Shown: in pieces, positions 1 through 12,520 of the stretch
Position numbering within the stretch: the stretch's first letter is position 1
Layout of the letters: each line of letters opens with the position of its first letter
Assembly (NCBI RefSeq): GCF_902362185.1
Contig: NC_044497.1
Location: forward strand, 24,874,501 to 24,938,500
Source: Chanos chanos
Lineage: Eukaryota > Chordata > Actinopteri > Gonorynchiformes > Chanidae
Direction of reading: 5' to 3'
DNA length: 64,000 nt
Notes under the pieces: generated by a model
What the model was told of the DNA's origin: nothing
The model's database searches: none
The model's input: only the letters and a program-made list of their open reading frames with translations
Program-made: the position numbers and the translations under genes

Positions 1-3000
1 GGAATACAGCCACGTTCACATCGAGTCATTTTGTCTGTCTAGCAATACAGACCCCCCCCCCCCCGCCAATTAATTCAGGTCATCTGCCTCTTAATTCTTT
101 ATTTTCCATAATGCATCACTGCCCCTTTCAGTACAACACAGATACCTTGAGTACTGAATGGCAAACCCATCATAGGTGACAAAATTCATTCGCAAGATAC
201 CACTGACCGTGAAAAGCACTGTCAGACACTGTCAGAGCAAACACTGGATGAAGGGACATGAATAAGAGGACTCCATAACCATACCTGCAAAGTGAACAGA
301 GGTCTTGCAAGTCTGGGAGTTCACCTAAGATCATTTTTGATCAGAGCTAAAGCATTAAATCTTCACTTCCACATAGTCTTTAGGGAGAATACAACTAATC
401 CTTTTAGCTCATGTCAAGGCTGAGTGGGATTAGCATCATTTTGCATCTGGCCAAACTCAAGATTTGTGCTCCAGTTAATCGGGGCCAGTCTGTGCACCGG
501 GGCACAACCTGTTTTAGTGTGAAAATCCATAGACAGTGATCTGCTGTCCTGACTTTTGTTGGATAAACACTGCAGCAGCTCAGGAGCCTTAGGCAAGCAA
601 AAGATCGGGTGCCACGGACTCCAGTCTGTGTCACAACTGGCCAATACTGTTGTTCGATGCCTCCAAAAAAAAACAAAAAAAAAAACACTGACTAACACTG
701 CAATGAACCAAAAACAAGACCAGGGGGATTTTCAGTCATTTATTTTTTAAAAAGTAGGACAATTTTAGCCCACTTATGCTGGGGAATGTGATTTAGAAAA
801 CATGTTTTAGTGAATCATTGTGGCTACTGACAAACAGGTGATTGCTCATATCTAAATGATATATTTGTTGGGAATGAGGCTACCTCAGCTGCTGCTGAGA
901 GACTGCGGCTTTTGTTCAGCTGTAAAACACAGATGCATTGCTCTGGACCTTTACACTGAGCCCCATGTTTCTGAGTCACTGGTTTGGTATGATGCCCAGA
1001 GCGGAGTCTAATGTATGTGACTAAGTCTAGAAATGAAACCTTGCTCTGCAGACTAGACTTTCACAAAGCTTCTGAAGTCATGCTAGCCGCACACTCCAGG
1101 CAATGCTCCTCTTGGCAGACATCAAACGATAAAGTCCTCTCTTGTCTATCAAAGTGGATGATGCCGACAGAGGTTTTCTGAAAGTGGGCAAACTTAGTGA
1201 CATGACTGAGAGAGACGGGTGTTAAAAAATCTACTAGGTCATCAGAGAACAGCACAATATTCTATTGTGTATGTTATGAGTTTCCGGAAAGAAGATCTAG
1301 CTCCTCAAACCATGAAACCAGCCAGGCGTCATTCAGTTGGTTGACTGGGTGAATGGGGTGGGTTGGTCCAATCAACAAGAACAATACACCAACGTTCAGG
1401 TGATACATGGTGCACGAGCATTACCTAAAAACAGCTGTGACCCTACTTGTGTGTTCTGGCAATGGAGTCTTTTGAAGGTGCTTTCCTTTCAAAGTATGAC
1501 CACATAGTTCTTCTAGAAGAATGAAAGTCAACACAAGGATTTATATTCTTTTGGGTTAAAGCTCTTTGGGCTAACCAGTGCTTCACACAGGCCTGTGTAT
1601 TGTTCCACAATAAAACAGATTTGAGGTTAAGCCCTTATATGTTAATTCCCTTTGTTTGGCCTCATCTTGCGGAGCATGGATGTCACAACAGATGCAATTC
1701 TGCGGCAAAAGGACATAAAAAATAGTAAATAAAAAAAGAGGAAATAGTAGGCTGGTGGAGCTTCTGAATGACGGACAGGGATGGATTGGTTCCAGTTTAG
1801 AGGCAATTTAAAAGAAGTGGGTCTCACTGGGATCTCTGTAAACCACACTAGAAGCTCCGCCTCCATCCCCCACACTCTCAGTAGTTATTAAGAACCAGCC
1901 AATCCCCATCCTCTGAGACAGGCCCTGATTATTCACACCAAATACAATGGGCAAACAGTATTCAGGCACACTTACAGGGCAATTATTGATGGGTCCTCTG
2001 ATTTATGACCACATAAAATGAGAGGGTATCATGAGAGAGAGAGAGAGAATGACTGATGCCTGTCCTAAATGTGGAAATGAAGGGAACGTATGTGTAAAAC
2101 GCACGTTTTTCACAACACACACAAAACAGAAGAAATAATAGTCAACCACAGATTTCCATAAGCTTCTTTTTTTCCAAAAATCCCATCCTGAGGGAGTGAC
2201 TATTTCAAATACAGCAGGAAGAGAAAAAAAGGAAAAGAAATAGGATATGTAGTTCTATCCTATTTAAGCAATCCCTTTGCCCCTCCGCTTTTGAACAGTA
2301 TCATCTTGTTGCTCAGTACTATCGGACAAGTGAGATATGGGAGATTTATGGGCTCAGATTTTCCTCTGACTCCCTGATCCTCTGTTTTATTCCTCATCAA
2401 CAGATAAAGCACAACTGTGGTGATTTAGCAGTAGTAAGTAAAGTCACCAGACGGCTTGTCTGGAGCAGACTGCAAGCTCATAAATTTAAATTGTTCTTTA
2501 TCCTTCATCTTACATCTCTCTCCATCAAAACCCTCCATCTTTGATAGCTGTGCAGGTAGGCATTAAACCTTTCCTTTTTAATATATATGACCAGCTACCA
2601 AGCCCCTCCAATATGAAAACAAAAATCATGCAAAAATCTGTAAAGGACTGTTTTGACTGTGAAATACCTTTAGCGATATTTCATCTCCATGAACAACTGA
2701 GTGAATAGTAATCTTTGCAGCAACACTCACCTGATATCAAACAACGGCTAACAGCACAGCTCAATTTCAGTTACACCTCAAAACTCTTAAGGCCCTTTTC
2801 ATTGGACAGATAGTCTACTATAGCACGTATCTCCTTAATTTAATTCTTCTGAAATGCTCTGGGCTCTGCTTTGACCAATCTAATACTACAGATGCTGTGC
2901 TAAAATAGAGATTTCAGGCATCTCTCTCTTTTGCTCAGTCATTTAGTTTATAAACTGCACCATACAGTGGGAACAGCGATATAAAATGGTTTCTGTTTTC

Positions 3001-3858
3001 TCCAAAAAAAGAGGACACAACACTAATTATACAGCAGGAAAAAACTCATTATCATATGTTTAAAAAAAAAACTCTCATAATTCATGAATATTTGATATGC
3101 TTACTTCTAAAGGTGTTGAGCTGATCAACATTGCAGAAAACATGTCTATACCTCAGATGTAGGTCATTTCCCAGTTTGATGTTTGAGCAAAACCATCAAA
3201 ACATTTCACCAATCCATGGCACAGAAATCTTAACGTTCCCAAATTAAGTCATCAAATACCATGTCCAAAAATGCATAAAGTCACTTAACACTAAAATGTC
3301 CCTGTTGTCAAAAAAGTAAATGTGATTTAAAAAATGTGGGATTCACATAAAGGGTTCAAATAAGCCTAAGACTTTCTGGCACATCATTTTGACTTTGTGT
3401 CTTCGAGAGAAAATATTTTAACAGACATTACCTGAGCAATATCATCACATCCAGCTAAAGCATCTTGATGATCTGAGTTCAGGCCAAGCAAGCTGAAGCA
3501 TATATGTGTGTAAGATCCAAAAATTCAGTGGGAGAGTCCGTGTGCCCATGCGAAAAAAAGGAGGCTTATTTCAGCAACCCAAGGTTCTATATTTGGGCAA
3601 CTGGATCAAGAATCTCTCCTCTGCTCTAGCACTACTGGGTTTATCCTTAGACAAGTGCAGAGACTCTGTCTACACCGCCTGCATTGGTTTCCATGTCCTC
3701 CTATTGTTCCAGTGAAGCAGGCATCCTACCCCAATAGACCCAGCCTACTCCAACAGCTGTGGGCCAGCCCCCCACCTCTCCTCTGCCTGGTTCTCCCTCC
3801 TCCAACGGCTGCTGCTAAACATTAACCCTGCAACTGCTGGAGGGGCCATTAAAAAAAA

Positions 3859-3859
3859 G

Positions 3860-3882
<23 letters not shown>
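3859..3882. repeat. (GA)n microsatellite
   Basis: A pure GA run followed by interrupted GA units. Shorter GA runs of the same kind lie at about 2033-2048 and 9141-9169. Confidence 0.9.
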
Positions 3883-3890
<8 letters not shown>

Positions 3891-4624
3891 GGGGTTAAGT
3901 TTCAAAAGGGACAACACTGCACTCCACACAAAAGACAAGGACAGCGAAAGGATTTCCGAACAAGCTGAAGGAGAAATGGAGTTACCGGGGCAACTCAGCT
4001 GCTGTCAAGAGGCAGCAGCCTCCTCTTAAGAAGATTGTCTGACTGTATGAGACTTGGCTGCAGACGTGCTGATTGGATTGGGACGGCAAAGATACTGGAG
4101 CAGTCAAAGCAGTCAGGGGAAAAAAAAAGGACCTGGGCACTATCAGGCTATTCTCAGCTTGGTGAACAAAGAAGCCTCAGTTTATAAACTCTAAATTATT
4201 CTTGTGAATGATTTAATATGGAATTATCCTATGTTTTACTTTTGTATTTCTAAAAGGACTGGTCTGGGGTATGCAGGAGTGTATGAATTTTCAGTTCAAA
4301 GTCGTACATACCAACAATGTTAACAACTTGACAATTAAAGCTAACACCAAAGCGCCTTGCCTCAACTGATTTGTTTCCTTCTTTTTGTCAGATGGTTGAC
4401 AGTGAGATGAAGATAACTCAGATAATTCAGATCCCCATAAGGGCCAAACTCACGGTCTCTTGTTCAACTCAACAATCAAACCCTTGTGCGTGTACTCAGC
4501 AGACGGCATTCTTAAAATATCGTGTTGACCACCACGTGGCCCGAGAGTAAACACTTCTCCTGCAATGTCTTGAGCCGTGAATGAGCCTGGGATTGGACCT
4601 CAGTCACAGTTTTTTTCTTTTATT

Positions 4625-4626
<2 letters not shown>

Positions 4627-4660
<34 letters not shown>

Positions 4661-4672
4661 TGTCTGTCTGTC
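4627..4672. repeat. (GT)n then (TCTG)n microsatellite
   Basis: A GT run passes directly into TCTG units, a compound microsatellite. The open frame across it is low-complexity and is not a gene. Confidence 0.9.
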
Positions 4673-5647
4673 CAACACAAACAATAATAGTGCGTTCACA
4701 TGAAAGACCCAAATTGGATGACATGACCCAAATGGGAAGGGTCATATGTTATCCTGGAGCAAACAGTCAAAGGGGTAAGAACATTTTTTCACAATGGGCC
4801 ATTGTGATCTCTCTAACTCCACTTTCACCTCTCTGCAGAGACCTGCCCTTCAGAGACATAACCTAATCGATGAGCTTTAAATCTAGCAGATGAGTTGCTA
4901 ATTGTGAAAGTATAGGAGTTTGGAAAATCTGTAAAAGTAACTGACAGCCACAGCCTTTTGTGGTTGTTTATCATGAATTACAAGTGAAAATTGCTCAAAT
5001 CTCAACAACTATTCATAAATAAACAAGAAAGTGAAATAAAACACACTCAAGCACATAAAGGTGCAACTGACAGCCCAGCCAAAATGTAGGATTTTGTGAT
5101 CTGGATGGAAATTTTTTAATAAAATTAGAGAACCCAAGGGAGTGATGTAAGCAATTAGATTTTGTGAGCAATTAGATTTGAAAAGCCTTTTCTGATCTAA
5201 CATGGGGATCTAGTTGAATTAAACTTATGTAAGTATAACAAGCAAACTTGATTGAATTGTCTTTATGGAAAAATCCAAACTCCTCTGATTGTAATGCGAG
5301 AGCAACTTATGTCTGTTTAAAAAAACAAACAAACAAAAACAAGAACAAAACAGGAGCATTTGCAATTTTATTCTGATTACTCAATTCCACACCAAAACTT
5401 TTCTCTCTCAGAAATCAAGAAGTCCCTATAAACCGTACATCACATACAAAGCTGGCTTAAAGTATTATAAGAGAAACCTATAAATTGACAGATGGTCAAT
5501 ATTCTTTGGTCGGCTTTCCCTTAAAAACCAGTTGGTGCTGGGGTGCAGTGGCGATTCAGAACTGGAGGTATAAATCAGACGGATGGTGCGAAAGCCCCCA
5601 TTGAGGGTAAGACAGTTTAATGGCCTGTAATGTGTTCAATTCTATGT

Positions 5648-5671
5648 GGGGGGGGGGGGGGGGGGGGGGGG
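5648..5671. repeat. poly(G) tract, 24 consecutive G
   Basis: Twenty-four uninterrupted guanines followed by GAGAGA. Such a tract can form G-quadruplexes and is prone to length error in sequencing. Shorter G or C runs lie near 51-64, 17623-17636 and 59104-59116. Confidence 0.9.
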
Positions 5672-8599
5672 AGAGACAGGTCCACCTTTTAGAAATGTGA
5701 CTCTGGCCTGGCAGGAGTCGTCGGCTACGTGACTGGCCCTTAAACTCAACTCTCTTCTTCTGCCCTCCAACTGACACTCATATTCAGTAATACCACCACT
5801 GGAAACTTGAGACTCTGTCCGTATTTGAAAGCATTAGCGCTCTCCATGGGCGTGGACTAAGATTCTAGATTACATGGAACACTGAATAATGCTGTTGTAA
5901 GGAGCAAGGCATTAGCAGTTTTTGGGTGTTTGGGTAATGAAGCTCTGAGACAGATGACAAATAATTACTGGTAAAACGGCCCTCTAGGTTATGCCCCTCA
6001 GTGAGTGTTCAAACTGTACCCTCAATAACAGCAAGCACAACAATCAAAGGGCTTGTGTGCTTTGTAAATACTCCTGTCCTCAAATGTAAAACAGCAGTTA
6101 CAGCAGTAAAACACCCCAAAGCTAAACAAACAAAAAACAAAAGAAACAAAAATGTGCTTGATAAAGCAAATTTGATTTTTGAGGTCACAAACAAACATGC
6201 AAATGTTATGACTGCCAGACAGGGATGTCTGAGATCAAACCAAGGTAGAATCTTGTAACCATGGTAACCACCTTGAGTAAATGTCATACTGGCTACTGTA
6301 TACAGTCTCAAAACATTCAGCCCTGCCACTGAAATACGATACAAGAGGCAGACAAATATACACTAAGTACATTTCAAAGGGGAAAAAACCCCATCTTTGA
6401 TTAATGACAGGACCTTTCCAAAAAGCATATGCTTTGTTTCAAAAACCAGCTCTGTGAGCAACGTTGGCTCGGCATCTTGTCCTTGTGCTTGCACTGCAGT
6501 AAAGCGGAGTGAAGGCTAGACCTCTGTTCACTGCGGAACAAGCGACCAGGGACACAGCCACAAACATCTGGATAGCAGGCACAGCGGCTCAGAGCACACA
6601 CCCTCTGGCACCCATCAACCAGGCCAACCCAGCCTGAGCCTTTATTACCCCTTCTTTCCTCCCCCCATCTTTTGTTCTGTTCTTTATCATCATCATTCAC
6701 CTCAGGCAGAGTGACTGAAGTTAATGTGAGTTAATGTGCAGTTTGGTTTTCCCCTTATGAAAGACAACGTGTTTGATTGTGTCTCTTTCCATCCTTTATA
6801 ACAATCTCGACATTGTGCTGGTGCCATTTAAACATGGAGTGTATGTGAACACACTGACTGAAAAGAGTTAACCTCAGCCATGAGACCTACAGGGTCAAAG
6901 TGCTTATGAAAGAAAGGTAATGGTATGGCTGTTTGTGAAACTATGGCCTGCTCTTCCTCTGTAAATGTCAAAGGGTTTTGTTGGAAAATTATCTGTTTTG
7001 TTTTGTTTGCTTATTATAGCTACAGAGATAATACTGAGCTCTTTCTCTACTTCCTACCTTCTGCCTCCAAGATCCCTGGCAGGCTGTACAAACATCTGAC
7101 TACATGGTCAAGTATCATCCCAAACTCATCTTGGATGAAACAGAGCTGATGATGTTTTTTCCCTGTGAAACATTCTCCACTCCAAGACACAGCCTGACTT
7201 GGCCTGACAGTCTATGACTCCCACGCTGCCAAAACCTTGAAGCTCTGCCTGACAACTAGTTAAGTGTCTCCTGCCAAACTGCTGCTAAAACCATATTCTG
7301 CCTTTTTATCCTCCACAACATCAGGAGACTCTGGCTGTTCCTGACCTGCTAAACCAGTCATTTCCTAATCCAGGCTCTTGGTAATTAACAGTGACTAATA
7401 ACACTCCTGCCTCTGGGCTACCGGCGTGTACCACTGCTCCTCTGTGACGCATCCAAAAACACGATGGAATGACTGGTACAGACCTACCAAAACTGTCTCA
7501 TGGCAACCCTCTGCTCAGACTGTTTCAATTTCAACCAGCAGCAGTCCAGAAATTATATCCAGCACACAGTGAAACCAAAGATACTCCTGCAAAATACTAT
7601 AAAGTCATGGGCCAGCAGCGGACACCCTAGCAACCGCTCGGACCTGTAACTTCACGATGCCTCTGTCTCTTTTTGTGAAATGACTGCAAATAAGGCTACA
7701 TCCCATTGCCTTAAAGTCTTCAACCCACTGCGTAGGAACAAACTCCCAACAATAGTCAAGACTGCACAGTCACTAGCTACATTTCCATGTACTCTTACAA
7801 ACTCTTCTTTTCACATTATACATCATAAACTCCATGTACCACCAAAAACTGCATCACTGCTCTTTCCATGCCGATATATTTAAAACTGCATTGTATTTCC
7901 TATGATGTCTATACTGTCTTTAGCATTCATTGAATGTGTGTTGTTTGTGTGTTACAGCATGTGTTAAGATTATTTCTCTGTAAAATATTGTACCTGGAGG
8001 GACCTGAACTCATTCATTCATTCATTCAAACTCTATTTAAACTCTTCATTTAAACTCTATTTTTAAGATGCATTGGATAGAACTGTCTGTCAAATGAATG
8101 TGTTTTAATGAAAAGTACAAAGATATTTTTTTAACCATACAGGTTTTGTACATACACAGCACACACAGCTGTGGTGATATTTTAAAGGGTATGTTTTGGC
8201 AATAATTGCAATTTTTTTTTAATTCAAGAAGCACATCAGTGTCAGACATTTCAAAGGGGATGTTTACACAAAACTGCCAATTCACACCAGGCTAGAAGAG
8301 AACCCCACCTACATAAATGTGTAGTGTTACAAGAACGTCTCATTCTCAGCTAGCTGCTTGCGATGGGGGTTGTTTGACTTTTTTGTAGATGTCCAAGAAA
8401 AATCATAACCGTTTACCCCCTCCTAGCCTAAAAAGAGTGCGCCACCGAAGCAGTTTGCCTGAATTGATTAAGCTGCATTCCAAAGCATATTTCCGCTGAC
8501 CATAAGCATGAATCGAAAGTCTGTTGCGAGCTGATGAGCGGAGCGCTGTGAGAAAACCAGGCCCAATATTTGCAAGGCCTCAGTGTCTTCTCCTGGGCT

Positions 8600-9080
8600 G
8601 AATTTCAGACAAAACAAAACTGGGCGGCTTGTTTTGCTGCCTTAATTCTGCAAAGCATTCACTCAGAGGTCATAACACACCTCAATGAATTAGAACCATG
8701 ACAGAAACCACCTTTAAAAGCATTAATTGCAAATCAAGCAACTGTGGTCCTTTACTGAGCTCTCTCATTAATTAAAGGCTGCTCAAATGGAAAACAAATT
8801 AGGCTACAATTCATTTCTACTGCTCTGATATGGAAAAATATGGAACAAAGAGAGCAGGGAGAGGGTGGCAGGCAAGAGTAATTGCTTTCATTCAAATATC
8901 TGCAGTATGTGTGAAAACAGTAGCGATGTCTTGGGGAGATGGCGGTTCTCTCCCCTGCTGGGCTCCCGTCATATCTGTGCAGCTTTGCCGAGTAATTGAT
9001 GAATTTTCTACATACTAATATGCCTCTACGATCCATAACCATGGTAACTGCAAGCCCCGGGAGTAAAGGGGGGAAAAGCC
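8600..9080. promoter_or_regulatory. possible conserved non-coding element
   Basis: No coding signal. The block is unusually free of simple repeats and rich in AT homeodomain-type cores (TTAATTAAAG, ATTAATTGC), in the style of vertebrate developmental enhancers. This is pattern-based inference only; conservation was not tested. Confidence 0.2.
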
Positions 9081-9140
9081 AGCAGCGGAAAAAAAAAAAG
9101 ATAAGAGCCAAGGCCAGCCTAACAAGACAGGCACTGAGTT

Positions 9141-9172
<32 letters not shown>

Positions 9173-10499
9173 CAGAGATAGAGAGAAAGGGGGAGACTGT
9201 TGGCCTGTGAGCGAGCAAACATGCTTTGTGGGCTGTGACCGGTCTGTGCACTTCTCTGCCTTTTCATATCAGCAAAGCGAGAAGGAGCCTCTGTAATGAT
9301 CACTTTGGTTTTCTCACGCTACACAGCTCCACTGAGCCCCCGTCAGACAGACCAGCAAGACAGGGGTTCTCTCAGCGCTGCCCATGTTTAAAGGACCTCT
9401 GCCAAAGCACCAATTTCATGCCTCAGTCCCAATTGTCCAGAGAACCACGTTCGGATGCCTGAAGACATTGCCAAGGCAGAAAATGCACATAAGTGTGAAA
9501 AACATGCAACCAAGACCGGTGACAGAGACACTTAAGAACTGATCCAGAGCCCCAGGTTAGTTCCTTTAATCTTTGGGTTCAAATCTTCAATGTGAATACT
9601 ATTAATGGTGGAATAAGAAAATCATCTCAAAAAGCTTAGATTACCAAACCCTCGTTTACTGAGTGAAGTGCTAGAGCTAGCTTCCACCAACCCCCCCTTT
9701 TTTTTTGCAATTGTTTAAAGCCAAAATACAAAGCTGTGGAGATGTGGCTTTCCCACATAACAGCAGCTGATCTGAATGAGGATCAGGTGGCTGATACCAT
9801 CTCCACAGTGCATTCTGGGCTCTGGTCCATTAGATGCCATCATGGAAACATGCCAGAAAACAGAATGTGTGACAATAGGTACTGCTAACAGCATGGCAGT
9901 CTGTGACACAGTGGAGGTTTAGGATGCAAAAACACAATCAGGAACATAGCATAAACATACACTGATTTGTTGTTCTCTACATCTTTGAGATGTATTCAGT
10001 TATTCTGTAGACTCAATCTTATGAAATGTTATACTGAGATATTACAAAGCAGTTAGGTGACCTGAATAAGCTTACATCTAGGTTTCTTATATAAAACAGA
10101 TGAGGCATTCCCACCCTCCAAAAAATACAAAGCAATGTAATGTTTAGGGAAATGTTATGTTTACTTTGATAAACACTGGCAACATGGATCCCATTTTGGC
10201 AAAAGTTTCTCCATTGCAATGATTGTGTATAATGCAGAGAACGTACCTCCAGCGACTCATGTGAGAGAGGCATGTTGAGAAATAGGACACTTCTGGTGTG
10301 AGTAAGCCCAACAAGAAAATCTGCTTCATAAGGAGAGCCTGGGGCATGGGGCATGTGTTTTGTACAGGGGTTACACCCACACTGGCATCTCCAGAATTTG
10401 ACTTTAAAACAAGCCAAAGAATGATAAGAGCTGCTATTTGGGAAAATGAGTGACAAATATACGACTTGACATTTACAAACAACGTTTTTACTCACGACA

Positions 10500-11960
10500 C
10501 TGAGATCCAATAGAAAAATAAAACAAACCCGCCCAGTATTACGTGTATACCGAACTCAGTGTTTTGGAATCACGAAAGAAGTGATCTGTCCGTGTCATCT
10601 GCCTTCCATTAAATGCAATACATACCCTCTAGCCACGCAAACATGATCAAAGACTCACCGCAGAAGAGATAATGGTTTTGATCATGGGAGTAGCTTGCAC
10701 AACAACCACACGACCGTGACTATCAGCGAGCTCAGGGCAAGACCATCATGAGTTTTTGCTTCCATTTGGTTTACAACAGCAATTTGTCAGTTTATCCTGT
10801 TCTCTGCTGCTTACAGCTATTTGAATACAGTCTTCTGCGAATGGGATGTACGTCGGCGTGTTTTGTTTGTAAACTAGCTTCGAGTGTTTTCAAATACAGT
10901 GAATATGGTCAACTTTACTGGTCTTGAAAGGGGGAATTTGACGATTAGAGCCACCTTACTTGCAAGCAGTACGCTTGATATGGTTTTGGAAGTGTGACTG
11001 TGTAGCGTGAAAAACATCTGTAAAGTATTAAAGGGGAGGGGCAGAGGGTACGCTCTCTCCCTCAATTACACTCGAATTAGTTACTGTTTTAGGGTGCAGA
11101 GCAAAATGAACCAAGCCAAAATTAGCAAGTTTACGATGCACTTATAATCACTTACAGGAGGCTAGACAAAGTTGGTATTTACAAAAGGTTTAATCTCAAG
11201 ACTGACATGCACACTGTAAGGACGTGAGACAATTTGTGACAGGGAAGGTTTTATGCTAGCCGCTGTTATCCACTGAGGCACAACGGCACGAAGAGAGGGA
11301 CAGTACAACTGGACTTGCATACAACCTATTATGCTTCCAGTTGCACAAAAACGGTAGCATGCGATATGTGTTGAATCGTGGCGAAATCTGTTCAGGAAAA
11401 ATGTGTTTAATGCGCCTAATAATACGCAGCATCGGCTATTTTATCTCTGCCGGGATATCGCGACAAGCATCTCTTGTACAAAACCCCACCGGTGTCCTAT
11501 TTAGCTTTGAACACACACCGATCTCACCACAACAATTTTTTTCCTTACCATAAAATACAAACGGATTAAATTCGGTACACACTACGCATGCAAATTTGTT
11601 TCGCTTGATACGCTGCTTATCCTACAAGAAAGAGTGTACACACAATCGACCGGTTCGTTATACAGAAAAGTAAGCCCGATACTTAAACATTACCTCGTGC
11701 AGTTCACCACTGGGCCGCTTCAGAGTGCTGAGAAATATCTCCGATCGACACGGTCAAAGAGAATTCACATAGCATTTTTCATTTTGCAGTTTAGTTGTGT
11801 TTCCCCATCTCTATGGCAGTTTGTGCAGGGGTTTAAAACGCCGTCGCCTCCAAACTGTTTCTGACCGTGTTTAGATTGAACCACTGGGCAGGAAAAGTGA
11901 TGTCATTGCTTGAAATTTTGCTACCCGCCCCGTTTTCAGAGAGTGGGCCAATGTCTGTGT
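10500..11960 (-). promoter_or_regulatory. CpG-elevated region with possible minus-strand first exon
   Basis: CpG dinucleotides are visibly denser here than on either side. A CCCGCCCC box (about 11924) and a CCAAT box (about 11948) lie at the right edge. On the minus strand a good donor, GAG|GTAATG, falls at about 11692-11697, after a stretch with several short upstream reading frames. This would fit a 5' UTR exon of a transcript running left. I recognise no protein product and could not find the following exons. Confidence 0.25.
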
Positions 11961-12520
11961 GGTCCACGTAGCATTTTCTATATTCTTACAAGTTTCTTGT
12001 CCCACAGACATCACTAAAGGATGATTCTCATACCAAGTCCTTCAACTGAGCCTGATAAACTTTTCTACTGTATCTCTGGAAAAACCATAATGGCTACTAA
12101 CTGGCCCAAGGTAGGCCAGGTTACTTTTGCTTACAAACAAATTAATTAAGTGACAGAACACACACACACACACGTTAAAAAAAATATATGTTAACAGAAA
12201 ACATACTGGTTTATTGCCATAAACATAAAGCATGAGAACGATGAACAAACTCCAAATCGCAGAAAACACTGGCTGCTGTACTCAGAGCTCACATTTTAGC
12301 CACCTCATAGACTTTAAAATGCAAAGAACATGGGAACACCTGAAGCAATGTGTGAACCAGGGAGGACATGAGACAGATGTGTGAGGGGCATAAGATCTGG
12401 TTGTGATCTACCACAAAGCAGATCAATATCAACTTTGGATTGTCTGAAGTACAGGAAGGGTAAAGAGTTCAGCCGAGGTTGGTTGTAGACTGTCTGGGAA
12501 AGAGGATCAGTGAAAGCACA

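Larger units (their letters stand above)
1..8599. other. no gene recognised
   Basis: AT-rich non-coding DNA. The open frames are short, lack family resemblance and do not chain through splice sites. It could be intergenic or the inside of a large intron. I see simple repeats but no RNA gene or clear transposon. Confidence 0.6.

Noticed and set aside
4630-4866. 78-codon frame beginning in a GT repeat
   Set aside because: Low-complexity start from the microsatellite, no family match.
6009-6344. 111-codon hydrophobic frame on the minus strand
   Set aside because: The hydrophobic look comes from AT- and A-rich sequence on the other strand; no conserved motif or gene context.
10019-10510. 163-codon open frame on the minus strand
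   Set aside because: No family resemblance, biased composition and no supporting neighbouring exons; judged a chance frame in non-coding DNA.
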